Shown here one piece after another: positions 19,359 through 27,736 of a DNA stretch of 64,000 bases. Made by a program: the position numbers and the translations under genes. The first letter of the stretch is position 1. The number at the start of each line of letters is the position of its first letter. The notes beneath the pieces are model-generated. The model ran no database searches and was not told where the DNA came from. It worked only from the letters and a program-made list of their open reading frames with translations. Source of the stretch: Bog-473 sp963707835 (lineage in GTDB: Bacteria; Actinomycetota; Acidimicrobiia; Acidimicrobiales; RAAP-2); assembly GCA_963707835.1 (NCBI GenBank), contig CAVPRI010000002.1, positions 868,001 through 932,000 of the forward strand. Direction: 5' to 3'.

Positions 19359-20738
19359 TTACGCCAGGCCGGACCCGATGCTCGCCAGGTCCTGGCGCAC
19401 CGCGGAGTCGATCTCCGGGATCCGCTCTGCGCCCTCTGCGGGCTTGAGGTAGCCCCCGCGCATGTCGAAGAGGTTCAGCACCTCGGGCTTCACCTCGGGA
19501 CCCAAACCGGAAATGGACTCGATGGTCGGGCCAACACGTGCCGCGATGGCCGACAGGGCGTCACGGTCGAGGGCGAAGTAACGGATCGCGTTCTCCCCGA
19601 GCATGAGCCGCAGCTCGTCCTCGGGGACACCGGCGAAGGCGTCACGCAGCCAGTCGGGGGTGTTGGGCCAGGTCCCCTCGGGGTGCGGATAGTCCCGACC
19701 GAACATGATGGTCTGCACGCCGATCTCGTGGCGCATCTCCACTTCGGCCTTGTGGATGAACGAGGCACCGGCGATGCAGTTGTCACGCCAGTACTCGCTC
19801 GGACGCCGCGTGGCCGGGAATCTCTCGCCGTGCTCGTCGAAGAGGCCGTCGAGGTAGGCGAGCGTGGCCGGGATCCAGTCCAGCCGGACCTCGGTCATCA
19901 CCAACTTGAGATCGGGATGACGGTCGAAGACACCGCCGAACATCAGCTGCCACATGGGCCGGCGCGGCTTGGGGTCGGAGAAGAAGCTCGAGGTGAACAG
20001 CTCGGTGGCCAGCCGCATGATCAGGTCCATGTCGGAGCCACCCGTGCCCTTCACGTCGCGGTAGATGCGCTCCATGTACTCGTAGGTGACGCCCTGTTCA
20101 CCGCCGTAGCCGGCATGCACAACCAGTGCAATGCCGGTGGACTCGCACGCGGCCCAGAAGGGCTCCCAGTACTCGTCGTAGAGGGGCGGCATCTCGGCGT
20201 GGTGCATGAAGCCGGGAGCGAACGTGCCCACGAAGCCGTGCTCGGCGATCCAGTGCAGCTCTGACAGCGTAGCGTCCATGTCGGCGCACGAGCCAATGGC
20301 GCCCGTGAGGAGCAGCCGGTCCGGCGCCTTGCCGAACGCGTCGAAGATCCACCGGTCGAAGGCGCGGGCGCCGGCGTCCCACACCTCGAGCGGGTACACG
20401 CCGTTGGTCACGTTGTGGGCCAGGTCCGTCGTGCGGAAATCACCCAGGTACACCAGTTCGGCCGTGATGCCCTCGCGGTCCATCTGCTGCAGGCGCACGT
20501 CCACGTCGTGCACGCCCCGTACGCCACCGGTGCTGTGGTCCTCGAGGATCTCGGGCACAGACGTCATGACCTGGCTGCTCAGCGGCCAGACCGACTCGAA
20601 GTAGACCTCGCGTTCCTCGCGGAGCCGGGGGAGGTATTCGTGATAGCGGGCTTCGAGGTAGTCGGGCCACAGATCGACGGGCACCGTGGCGTGTGAGTCC
20701 GCCGACACGATGATCAGGCGTTCAGAAGAGCTCTCCAT
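19359..20738 (-). CDS. Amidohydrolase family 2 (PF04909-type) metal-dependent hydrolase
   Basis: 459 aa, ATG 20738. TIM-barrel hydrolase of the ACMSD/LigI-like branch: N-terminal VSADSHATVP (DxH in place of the usual HxH), PGFMHHAEMPPLYDEYWEPF, VVHAGYGGE with a metal-ligand His, MFGGVFDRHPDLKLVMTEV and FGRDYPHPEGTWPNT with the conserved Asp. Closely resembles the protein at 24874-26250 over its whole length, so they are paralogues. Such enzymes hydrolyse or decarboxylate ring-fission or lactone-type intermediates (family knowledge); the substrate here is unknown. Last gene of the putative operon, 15 bp after the FAD dehydrogenase. Confidence 0.87.
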   Translation of the reverse strand: MESSSERLIIVSADSHATVPVDLWPDYLEARYHEYLPRLREEREVYFESVWPLSSQVMTSVPEILEDHSTGGVRGVHDVDVRLQQMDREGITAELVYLGDFRTTDLAHNVTNGVYPLEVWDAGARAFDRWIFDAFGKAPDRLLLTGAIGSCADMDATLSELHWIAEHGFVGTFAPGFMHHAEMPPLYDEYWEPFWAACESTGIALVVHAGYGGEQGVTYEYMERIYRDVKGTGGSDMDLIMRLATELFTSSFFSDPKPRRPMWQLMFGGVFDRHPDLKLVMTEVRLDWIPATLAYLDGLFDEHGERFPATRRPSEYWRDNCIAGASFIHKAEVEMRHEIGVQTIMFGRDYPHPEGTWPNTPDWLRDAFAGVPEDELRLMLGENAIRYFALDRDALSAIAARVGPTIESISGLGPEVKPEVLNLFDMRGGYLKPAEGAERIPEIDSAVRQDLASIGSGLA

Positions 20739-20753
20739 GGCGAATCCTTTCCA

Positions 20754-22430
20754 TTACCGCGTGTTGTGCGACGCTGCCACCGCCGCCGCGACCTGTTGTC
20801 CGATGAGATACCCGAACGTCATGGCCGGTCCGATCGTCGCCCCCGGACCGGCGTAGCACCCGACAGCCGCGCCGTTGGAGCAGTTCCCGGACGCGTACAG
20901 TCCGGGGACGGGCTCGCCGTGCAGCACCGAGAGCACCCGCCCAGTGGCGTCGATCCGCAGCCCGCCACGCGTCGAGATGGCGCCGGGGTACATGGGCACA
21001 GCGAAGAACGGACCCTTCTCCAGCGTGCCGAGCGAGGGGTTGGGCCCGTGCTCGGGATCGCCCCAGGCCCGGTCCCACGCGTTCTCGCCGCGGTGGAAGT
21101 CCTCGTCCACGCCGCTGCGGGCGAACCCGTTGAAGCGCTCCACGCTCTGCTCCAGCGTCGTGGCGTCGACCCCGATCGACGCGGCCAGCTCCTCGACCGT
21201 GCCGCCCTCGTGCACGAAGTCGGGCCGGTACTCCGCCGGCGGGATCTTCCAGGCCAAGATGGCGTAGCGCTCCACCCCTTGCGAGTCGAAGATCAGCCAT
21301 GCCGGCCAGTTCCGCGGCGCGGCGCCGGTCTTGTCACCGAACGACTCGCCGGCGTCGTAGTAGTTCACCGACTCGTTCATGAACCGCTTGCCCGCCGGGT
21401 TCACCATCATGGTGTGGGGCACCGAGCGGTCCTCGCGCGTGCCGGCGGCATTGGCGACACCGTCGGGCCCGAGCATCGGGGTGTGGGGCATCCACCAGGC
21501 ATCCCCCAGACCCGCCAGCTGCGCGCCGACGGCGGCGCCCATCCGATGGCCGTCGCCCTCGTTGGCCTCGTTCTCGCAGGTGTACTCCAGCGGCCGGTTG
21601 AGCCAGAGCCGCTTGAGCTCCTCGCTGTGCGCGTAACCGCCTGTGGCCATGAGCACGTGCGGGGCCCGGAAGTCCTGCGTCTGGCCATCGTGCGTCGCCC
21701 GCACGCCCACCACCCGGCCCTCCTCGACGATCAGCTCGCGAGCCGGGGTGTTCACGTGCACCACCACCCCCCGGTCCAGGCAGGCCTTGAGCAGGCGCGC
21801 CACCAGCGCCGTGCCACGCCAGTAGGTGTCGACCTCGGGCGGGTCCGGTGTTGCCATCCTCCCGGCGGTCTCCGAGCCCGGACGTACCAGGTGCATGCTC
21901 TGGCGGTAGTACTCGAGCATGTTCTCGGCGCTGCGCAGCTCGGGCGCCTTGCGCAGCTTGTCTGCCCACTCGCCGAGCTCCGAGACCGAGAACCCGAGCA
22001 CCTCGATGGTGCGACCGCCGCGCATGCCCCCGGGCAACCAGCCCCGGTAGTCGATCGCTCCGCCCTCGGCAGGCCAGGCCTGGAACGGGATCCCGGCGTC
22101 CAGCAGCAGGCGCACCATCTCGGGCCCGGTGTCGACCAAGGCCTCGTGCATGGCCTCGTCGCCAGCCTCGCCCGTGCAGGCGCGCAGGTAGGTCAGCGCG
22201 GCCTCGCGGGAATCCTCGAGACCGACCTCAGCCATGACCGGGTTGCACGGGACCCAGGCACCGCCGCCGGAGATGGCGGTGGTGCCGCCGATCAGGTCCG
22301 TCTTCTCGAGGACGGTCACCCGGGCCCCGCCGATGGCCGCCACCAGCGCACCGGTCAACCCCGCGGCGCCACTGCCGACGACGACCAGATCGGCCGAGGT
22401 CCCCTCTCCGACTTCCGGCGGGGCCGTCAC
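20754..22430 (-). CDS. FAD-dependent dehydrogenase, 3-ketosteroid-delta1-dehydrogenase / fumarate reductase-like
   Basis: 558 aa from GTG 22430 (MTAPPEVGEG); the longer frame to 22529 overlaps the preceding gene. ADP-binding Rossmann motif DLVVVGSGAAGLTGALVAA, then VLEKTDLIGGTTAISGGGAW; C-terminal FAD contacts ISTRGGLRIDATGRVL and GLYASGNCSNGAAVGCYAG with GATIGPAMTFG, the usual layout of FAD_binding_2 enzymes such as KstD or succinate/fumarate reductases. Would introduce or reduce a C=C next to a carbonyl. The operon context with P450, SDR and hydrolases suggests degradation of an alicyclic or steroid-like compound (inference). Confidence 0.88.
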   Translation of the reverse strand: MTAPPEVGEGTSADLVVVGSGAAGLTGALVAAIGGARVTVLEKTDLIGGTTAISGGGAWVPCNPVMAEVGLEDSREAALTYLRACTGEAGDEAMHEALVDTGPEMVRLLLDAGIPFQAWPAEGGAIDYRGWLPGGMRGGRTIEVLGFSVSELGEWADKLRKAPELRSAENMLEYYRQSMHLVRPGSETAGRMATPDPPEVDTYWRGTALVARLLKACLDRGVVVHVNTPARELIVEEGRVVGVRATHDGQTQDFRAPHVLMATGGYAHSEELKRLWLNRPLEYTCENEANEGDGHRMGAAVGAQLAGLGDAWWMPHTPMLGPDGVANAAGTREDRSVPHTMMVNPAGKRFMNESVNYYDAGESFGDKTGAAPRNWPAWLIFDSQGVERYAILAWKIPPAEYRPDFVHEGGTVEELAASIGVDATTLEQSVERFNGFARSGVDEDFHRGENAWDRAWGDPEHGPNPSLGTLEKGPFFAVPMYPGAISTRGGLRIDATGRVLSVLHGEPVPGLYASGNCSNGAAVGCYAGPGATIGPAMTFGYLIGQQVAAAVAASHNTR

Positions 22431-22494
22431 GACGCACCGCTCCCTTGCGCTGCATCGTGCGGCGCCCGTGCACCGGTATACGTCGCGGCGGGCA

Positions 22495-23748
22495 TCAGGC
22501 CGCGACGATGTCTTCGACCTGCGGACCAACGCGCTCGGCCGTCGCCTCCAGCTTGGTCGTGTCGATGGAATAGCAGGTGACGGCGTTGTCGCACACCATG
22601 GCCTTCACCTCGTTCTCGGGCAGCCCCTTCATCAAGCCCTTGAGGGTCTCCTTGGTGTGGGGCCAGTGCGACTCCATGTGGGGGTAGTCCGAGCCCCACA
22701 TGAGCTTCTGGTACCCGAGGCGCTCGAGGTCGTTTTGGCTGGCCCAACCGAGGGCGTCGGTGTTGGTGGCGCCGACCCAGCACTGGCGGTAGAAGTACTC
22801 GCTCGGCTTGAGGGAGTACATGGAGCGCCGCGCGTCCTCGCCGAAGGGAGTGATCTTGCCGTCGAGGATGGCGTCCATGCCCATGAGCATCGGGGCGATC
22901 CAGTCGACACCCTGCTCGGTGAAGGCCATCTTGAGGTTGGGGAACCGCTCGAACACGCCGCCGAAGGTCATGAAGTACAGCGGGCGGTGGACCCAGAACG
23001 TCGACTCCATGGCCCAGAGCAACAGGCCGGTGAAGGGGTCGTCGCCGTAGTACGGGCTGCCCTGACCCACGTGAGTGTGCAGCGGGATGTCGAGGTCCTG
23101 ACATGCGGCCCAGAACGGGTCGTACCGCTTGTCGTTCCAGAACGGCTCTTCCATGTTGTAGTAGTGCACGGGGAGGTTGGCCCCCCCGTTGATGCCGTTC
23201 TCCTTGGCCCAGGTCACCGTCTCGATGGCGTCGTCGACGTTGGCCAGCGAGCCGATCAGCGCCGTGCCGAGGAGCCGCTCGGGCGCCGCCGAGCAGAAGT
23301 CGGCCAGCCAGCGGTTGTAGGCACGGGCGCCTTCACGCCGGTCTTCGTGGGAGTACTTGCCGTAGGGCTCGCGATAGTCACGGGCCAGGCCGATGAACGG
23401 GGGCGAGTTGGACGACTGGTCGTCGGGGAACATGACGTCGGCGCTCACGCCGTCGATGTCGAGGGCCTCGAGGCGCTTGCCCGAGTCCCACTTCCCCTCG
23501 ATGCCCCATGGGATCTTGGCGGCCCGGGTCTCGAACTCCTTCTGGTAGTCGGCGCCCCACATGTTGGCGTCGAGAAGCTCCTTGGCCGAGTCCGAGGCCA
23601 TGGTGCCCTTGGTCATCCACAGTGGGATGTACTCGTTGAACCACTTGTCGAAGTCCGCCACGAACTTCGGGTCCATGTACTCCCGGTAGCGCTCGACGGG
23701 TGGGCCGATGTGGCCGTCCGACGAGACGATCATCAAGTGCTCAGGCAT
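22495..23748 (-). CDS. Amidohydrolase family 2 hydrolase, distinct subgroup
   Basis: 417 aa, ATG 23748 with AGGAGAG upstream. Same superfamily as its two operon neighbours but clearly divergent: start IVSSDGHIGPPVERYREYMD, mid-region PLHTHVGQGSPYYGDD, FGGVFERFPNLKMAFTEQG, and the Asp motif WGSDYPHMESHWPHTKETL. DxH replaces the first HxH. Sits between the SDR (96 bp upstream) and the FAD dehydrogenase (64 bp downstream). Acts in the cytosol, no signal peptide. Substrate unknown; having three such hydrolases in one operon suggests successive or alternative hydrolytic steps. Confidence 0.86.
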   Translation of the reverse strand: MPEHLMIVSSDGHIGPPVERYREYMDPKFVADFDKWFNEYIPLWMTKGTMASDSAKELLDANMWGADYQKEFETRAAKIPWGIEGKWDSGKRLEALDIDGVSADVMFPDDQSSNSPPFIGLARDYREPYGKYSHEDRREGARAYNRWLADFCSAAPERLLGTALIGSLANVDDAIETVTWAKENGINGGANLPVHYYNMEEPFWNDKRYDPFWAACQDLDIPLHTHVGQGSPYYGDDPFTGLLLWAMESTFWVHRPLYFMTFGGVFERFPNLKMAFTEQGVDWIAPMLMGMDAILDGKITPFGEDARRSMYSLKPSEYFYRQCWVGATNTDALGWASQNDLERLGYQKLMWGSDYPHMESHWPHTKETLKGLMKGLPENEVKAMVCDNAVTCYSIDTTKLEATAERVGPQVEDIVAA

Positions 23749-23844
23749 TCGCTCTCTCCTGTTCTGGCATTCCGATACTCGATTGACTTCCCTGCAGGTC
23801 CCGCCTGGGCGATGACCCGATTCTCTGGCTTCCCTTCACATCCA

Positions 23845-24801
23845 TCAGCGGTTCACGGGGACGTAAGGCTTGCGGATCAGCATCTTGGTGGCCTCGTTGA
23901 TCGTGCCGAGCGGATCCTTGAGGTCGGTGAGGAGGCGCTCCTGCGAGCGGTCGACGATCGAGTCGATGTTGTCCCGCACGTCCTCGATGGTCAGGTCCGG
24001 CTTGAAGATCCCGGCGCTGGCCGTGAGGAACGTGGACGACATGGCACCGCCACCGACGTCGAAGAGGCCACCGGTCACCGCACAGCTCTCGTGGGCCAGG
24101 TACGCCACGGCGGGCGAGACCAGCTCGGCCGGGATGGCGCCGATGAAGGCCTCACGTGCCTCTGCACTCTCGAGCTCGAAGAAGGGGTCGAGCGAGTTGG
24201 TGTACGCACCGGGGCTCATGGCGTTCACCTTGATGTTGTGCTCCACCCCCTCGACGGCCAGCCCTCGGGTCAGTCCGTAGATGCCGAACTTCACCGCGCC
24301 GTACACCACGAGTCCCGCCGTGCCGTACATGCCGCCCGATGTGGTGTTGACGATCCGCCCGTAGCCGGCCGCGAGCATGTGCGGCCAGACGGCACGGCAC
24401 ATCCAAAGATCACCCTTGAGGTGCACGTTGACCAGGATCTCGAGATCGTCGGTGGTGATTTCCTCGAAGCCGGCGACGACACCCACGCCGGCATTGTTCA
24501 CCAGGATGTCGACGCGGCCCCAGGTGTCGAGGGCCGTCTGCACCACCGCCTTGGCGCTCTCCTCCTCGGCCACGCTGTGCAGGTCGGCCACCGCCTCACC
24601 GCCGGCGTCCCTGATCTCCGCGGCGGTGCGCTCGGCGTTGGCGGGGATCGTGCCGGCGCCGTCGGGGCCCACGCCCAGATCGTTGACGACCACCTTGGCG
24701 CCCCGCTCGGCCAGCAGCATGGCATGGGAACGTCCGAGGCCCGGCTTCCCGCCGGCTCCCGTGACGATGGCCACCCGTCCGTCGTAACGCAGATCGCTCA
24801 C
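23845..24801 (-). CDS. Short-chain dehydrogenase, HSD17B4/MFE-2-like
   Basis: 318 aa from GTG 24801 with GGAGGTTTG just upstream. Rossmann motif VTGAGGKPGLGRSHAMLLAE, NDLGVGPDG, NNAGVG, and the catalytic set in VNTTSGGMYGTAGLVVYGA with YGAVK (Ser/Tyr/Lys). The longer glycine loop and the VVNDLGV segment are typical of the hydroxyacyl-CoA dehydrogenase branch related to peroxisomal multifunctional enzyme (family knowledge). The C-terminal 60 residues extend beyond a minimal SDR. Would oxidise a hydroxyl made by hydration or by the P450 in the same operon (inference). Confidence 0.88.
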   Translation of the reverse strand: MSDLRYDGRVAIVTGAGGKPGLGRSHAMLLAERGAKVVVNDLGVGPDGAGTIPANAERTAAEIRDAGGEAVADLHSVAEEESAKAVVQTALDTWGRVDILVNNAGVGVVAGFEEITTDDLEILVNVHLKGDLWMCRAVWPHMLAAGYGRIVNTTSGGMYGTAGLVVYGAVKFGIYGLTRGLAVEGVEHNIKVNAMSPGAYTNSLDPFFELESAEAREAFIGAIPAELVSPAVAYLAHESCAVTGGLFDVGGGAMSSTFLTASAGIFKPDLTIEDVRDNIDSIVDRSQERLLTDLKDPLGTINEATKMLIRKPYVPVNR

Positions 24802-24873
24802 CAAACCTCCCTCACCGGGCACCGAATCCGTGTGCCCGGGCACTTGTCCGTCCGGGCCTCATCGAGCACTGAC

Positions 24874-26250
24874 TTATCGCGCACTGACACCGGCCAGGTC
24901 CTTCTCGAGCATGTCGACGTGCCGGTGCAGTCCCGAGTCGCCCTCGTACTCCTTGAGCACCCCGGTCCGACCCGCCAGGTGCTCGACCAGCTCCGGCGCC
25001 ACCGTTGCATTCGGGTCAGTGATCTCGGCCAGGTCCGGGCCGATCCGCTCGGCGATCTCGGCCAGCGGCGGCCGGTCGAGGCCGAAGAACCTGATGGCGT
25101 TCTCCCCCAGGATCTTGCGGGTGTCCTCGGCCGGTACGCCTCGGAACAGCAGCTTGTAGAAATCGGCGGTGTTCGGCCACGTCCCCTCCGAGTGCGGGTA
25201 GTCACGACCGAAGCAGATGTTGTCGACACCGATCTCATCGCGGTGCTCCACCTCGGAGAGGTGCATGAACGAGAGTCCGGCCAGACAGTTGCTCTCCCAG
25301 TACTCGCTCGGCTTGCGCTTGGCCGGGATGTCCCCCCGGTGCTCCTCGTAGAGGGTGTCGAGTTGGTGGAGGGTGGCGGGAATCCAGTCGCCGCGCACCT
25401 CGGTCATCATGAGCTTCAGTCCCGGGTGCCGGTCGAACACACCGCCCAGCATCATCTGCCACATCCCGCGCCGGCAGCGAACGTCCTTGAAGAACCCCTC
25501 GTCGTTGAACAGCCCGGTGGTCAGCTCGATGACCAGGTCCATGTCGGACCCGCCACGGGTCTGCACGCTCTCGGCGGCTTCCCGAACCACCTGGTGCGTC
25601 AATCCCGGCTCGAAGCCGTACCCACCGTGGACGATCGGCACGAGACCGAGCCGCTCGTACGCGGCCCAGATCGGCTCCCAGAACTCGTCGTAGAGCGGTG
25701 GCAGATGTGCATAGCCCAGGAAACCCGGCGCATACGTGCCGACGAATCCCCGGTCGGCGATCCACTCGAGCTCGGCGATCGCCGCCTCGAGGTCGGTGTA
25801 GGTCCCGACGCCGCCAGACAGGAGGAGTCGTCCCTTGGCCGCCCCGAAGGTGTCGGCTGCCCACCGGTCGTACGCCCGCACTCCGGCGTCGACCGCTTCG
25901 ACCGGGTAGGTGCCGTTCGTGATGTTGAAGAAGAGATCCTGCGTGCGGAAGTCGCCGAAGTACACGAGCTCGGCCGCCACACCCTCGCGGTCCATCTCGG
26001 CCAGGCGGACGTCGAGGTCCCAGAGGCCCGACCACCGCCCCGCACCGTAGACGCCGTCGGCATCGAAGACCTTGCTGGCGTCCTCGGACATCACCAGGTC
26101 GTTCAGAATCCAGAAGATCCTGGTCTGGAACTCGTCCTCCTCGATGAGTTGCGGCAGGTAGTCGTGGTACTTCTTCTCGAGGTACTCGGGCCAGAGTTCC
26201 TTCGGGATCGAGGCATGGCCGTCTCCCGAAACCACGATCGCACGTTCCAT
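24874..26250 (-). CDS. Amidohydrolase family 2 (PF04909-type) metal-dependent hydrolase
   Basis: 458 aa from ATG 26250 (AGGAGAGTCC upstream); a farther ATG at 26289 is less well placed. VSGDGHASIPKELWPEYLEK at the N-terminus, LAEMDREGVAAELVYFGDF, PGFLGYAHLPPLYDEFWEP, VHGGYGFEPG, LGGVFDRHPGLKLMMTEVR and FGRDYPHSEGTWPNT match the paralogue at 19359-20738 nearly motif for motif. Second gene of the operon, 117 bp after the P450. Same metal-hydrolase role; the duplication inside one operon may reflect two related substrates. Confidence 0.87.
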   Translation of the reverse strand: MERAIVVSGDGHASIPKELWPEYLEKKYHDYLPQLIEEDEFQTRIFWILNDLVMSEDASKVFDADGVYGAGRWSGLWDLDVRLAEMDREGVAAELVYFGDFRTQDLFFNITNGTYPVEAVDAGVRAYDRWAADTFGAAKGRLLLSGGVGTYTDLEAAIAELEWIADRGFVGTYAPGFLGYAHLPPLYDEFWEPIWAAYERLGLVPIVHGGYGFEPGLTHQVVREAAESVQTRGGSDMDLVIELTTGLFNDEGFFKDVRCRRGMWQMMLGGVFDRHPGLKLMMTEVRGDWIPATLHQLDTLYEEHRGDIPAKRKPSEYWESNCLAGLSFMHLSEVEHRDEIGVDNICFGRDYPHSEGTWPNTADFYKLLFRGVPAEDTRKILGENAIRFFGLDRPPLAEIAERIGPDLAEITDPNATVAPELVEHLAGRTGVLKEYEGDSGLHRHVDMLEKDLAGVSAR

Positions 26251-26367
26251 GGACTCTCCTTCCTTCAAATCCTTCGATCGGTCCTTCATTCAACGCTTCC
26301 CAGGCGGTCCGGTCCGATCCGGGCACGGCAGTCGCCATGACCGTTTGTCCTCATCGTCGCCAGTCCC

Positions 26368-27564
26368 TCAAGTGAAGACCGGAAGGGTGTCCCAGCCCCG
26401 GACCTCGCACCCGACCGACAACGTGGCGTTGGCCTCGTCGACCGTCCACTCGGGGAACCGCTGCAACACCTCTTCCAACGCGACGCGCCCCTCGAGGCGA
26501 GCCAGGTTGGCTCCGAGGCACAGGTGGGCACCGAACCCGAAGGTGAGGATCCGGCCCACGTCGCGGTGTACGTCGAGGTGGTCGGGGTCCTCGTATCTGC
26601 GCTCGTCGCGGCCGGCCGCACCGGGCAGCGCCAGCACGGAGCTGCCCGCCGGCACGGTCTGCCCGTAGAACTCGCTGTCGGCTGCCGCGTACCGGCCGAT
26701 GTGGTACGACGGCGGCTCGAGGCGCAGGCACTCCTCGACCGCGGTGGGGATCAGGCTCGGGTCCCCGACCAGCTGCTTGCGCTGGTCGGGGTGGTCGGCC
26801 AGCAGCTTCCCCATCCACCCGATGAGCCGGCCCGTCGTGTCGAACCCGGCACTGGCGACCAGGTTCAGGTAGGTGAGGATCTCCTCCCGACGCAACCGCC
26901 GCATGGACCCGGTCTCGTCCTCGAACTCGATGGTGACCATCTGGGTCAGCAGGTCGTCGGTGGGATGTGCGACCCGCAGGTCGATGTACCGGCCGAAGAG
27001 GTGGTCCGACTGGGTCAGCGCCTCGAAGGGAGGCTTGTCCGGATCAGACGTGGCCCCATGGAGGGCCTCGTAGAAGTGATCGCGGAGCCCTGCCTGGTCC
27101 TCCTCGGGGATCCCCACCATCATGCCGATGACTCGCATGGGCAGCTGCTCGCCGAGGTCCTTGGCGAAGTCGAAGTGGCCCGTTCCGGCGAACTTGTCGA
27201 GCGCCTTGCGGCAGTACGCCCGGATCTCCGGCTCGATGGCGTTGACCCGCTTGGGCGTGAACACCCTCGAGATCAGGGCGCGGTGGATGGTGTGGAGGGG
27301 GGCGTCCTCGCAGACGAACAGCCCTTCGGGCATGGCCACGTCTGCCTTGAGGATCGGCAGGACCATCCCCTTCCCCGAGATGAACGCGTCACGATCCCCG
27401 ATGACCCGCTCCACGTCGGTGAAGCGGCTCACGACGTAGTAGTCGTGCTGCTCGTTGTAGTAGAGGGGCGCCTCGTCCCGTAGGCGCTTGTACACCGGGT
27501 ACGGATTGACATACGTGTCGTGGTCGTAGACATCGAACTGCACACCGGTCGGTGCGATGGTCAC
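26368..27564 (-). CDS. Cytochrome P450 (copy 1)
   Basis: 398 aa from GTG 27564 with CAGGGGAGGGA upstream; the frame stays open to 27873 but crosses the promoter. I-helix SAGFDTTGRLIG with the oxygen-activating acid/Thr pair, ExxR in EECLRLEPP, and heme-thiolate loop TFGFGAHLCLGANLARLEG. Length and soluble N-terminus are those of bacterial class I P450s that need a separate ferredoxin and reductase; none is next to it. First gene of the putative operon behind the palindrome-covered promoter. Very similar in layout to the P450s at 39.2 and 56.7 kb. Confidence 0.93.
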   Translation of the reverse strand: MTIAPTGVQFDVYDHDTYVNPYPVYKRLRDEAPLYYNEQHDYYVVSRFTDVERVIGDRDAFISGKGMVLPILKADVAMPEGLFVCEDAPLHTIHRALISRVFTPKRVNAIEPEIRAYCRKALDKFAGTGHFDFAKDLGEQLPMRVIGMMVGIPEEDQAGLRDHFYEALHGATSDPDKPPFEALTQSDHLFGRYIDLRVAHPTDDLLTQMVTIEFEDETGSMRRLRREEILTYLNLVASAGFDTTGRLIGWMGKLLADHPDQRKQLVGDPSLIPTAVEECLRLEPPSYHIGRYAAADSEFYGQTVPAGSSVLALPGAAGRDERRYEDPDHLDVHRDVGRILTFGFGAHLCLGANLARLEGRVALEEVLQRFPEWTVDEANATLSVGCEVRGWDTLPVFT

Positions 27565-27658
27565 GAGCGATTCCCTCCCCTGTGGCTCTCTGGCTCTTTG
27601 ACGGCTCTTTTGAAACGCGTGGGACCCAGGTCTTCCGGTGTGTCGAATGCACCGTGAA

Positions 27659-27701
27659 GTGTACGGCGTACACGCTAGAGGTGTACTCCGTACACTGTCA
27701 A
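27659..27701 (-). promoter_or_regulatory. Promoter with two tandem palindromic operators ahead of the P450 operon
   Basis: Read leftward: -35 box TTGACA (27701-27696), 18-bp spacer, -10 box TAGCGT (27677-27672). Palindrome 1, gtgtac-N3-gtacac (27681-27695), fills the spacer exactly. Palindrome 2, gtgtac-N3-gtacac with seven-base complementary arms (27659-27673), overlaps the -10 box and the expected start point. Centres are 22 bp apart, two helical turns, so two dimers could bind the same face. This is the layout of a TetR- or GntR-like repressor site (inference). The start codon of the P450 is about 100 bp downstream; no regulator gene is adjacent. Confidence 0.72.
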
Positions 27702-27736
27702 GCCATCCTGGGATCTCCGGGCCCCCGACGATCGGG

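Noticed and set aside
22234..26340. A 1368-codon open frame on the plus strand
   Set aside because: It runs antisense to four well-supported minus-strand enzymes, has a composition expected from third-position GC of those genes, and shows no family motif.
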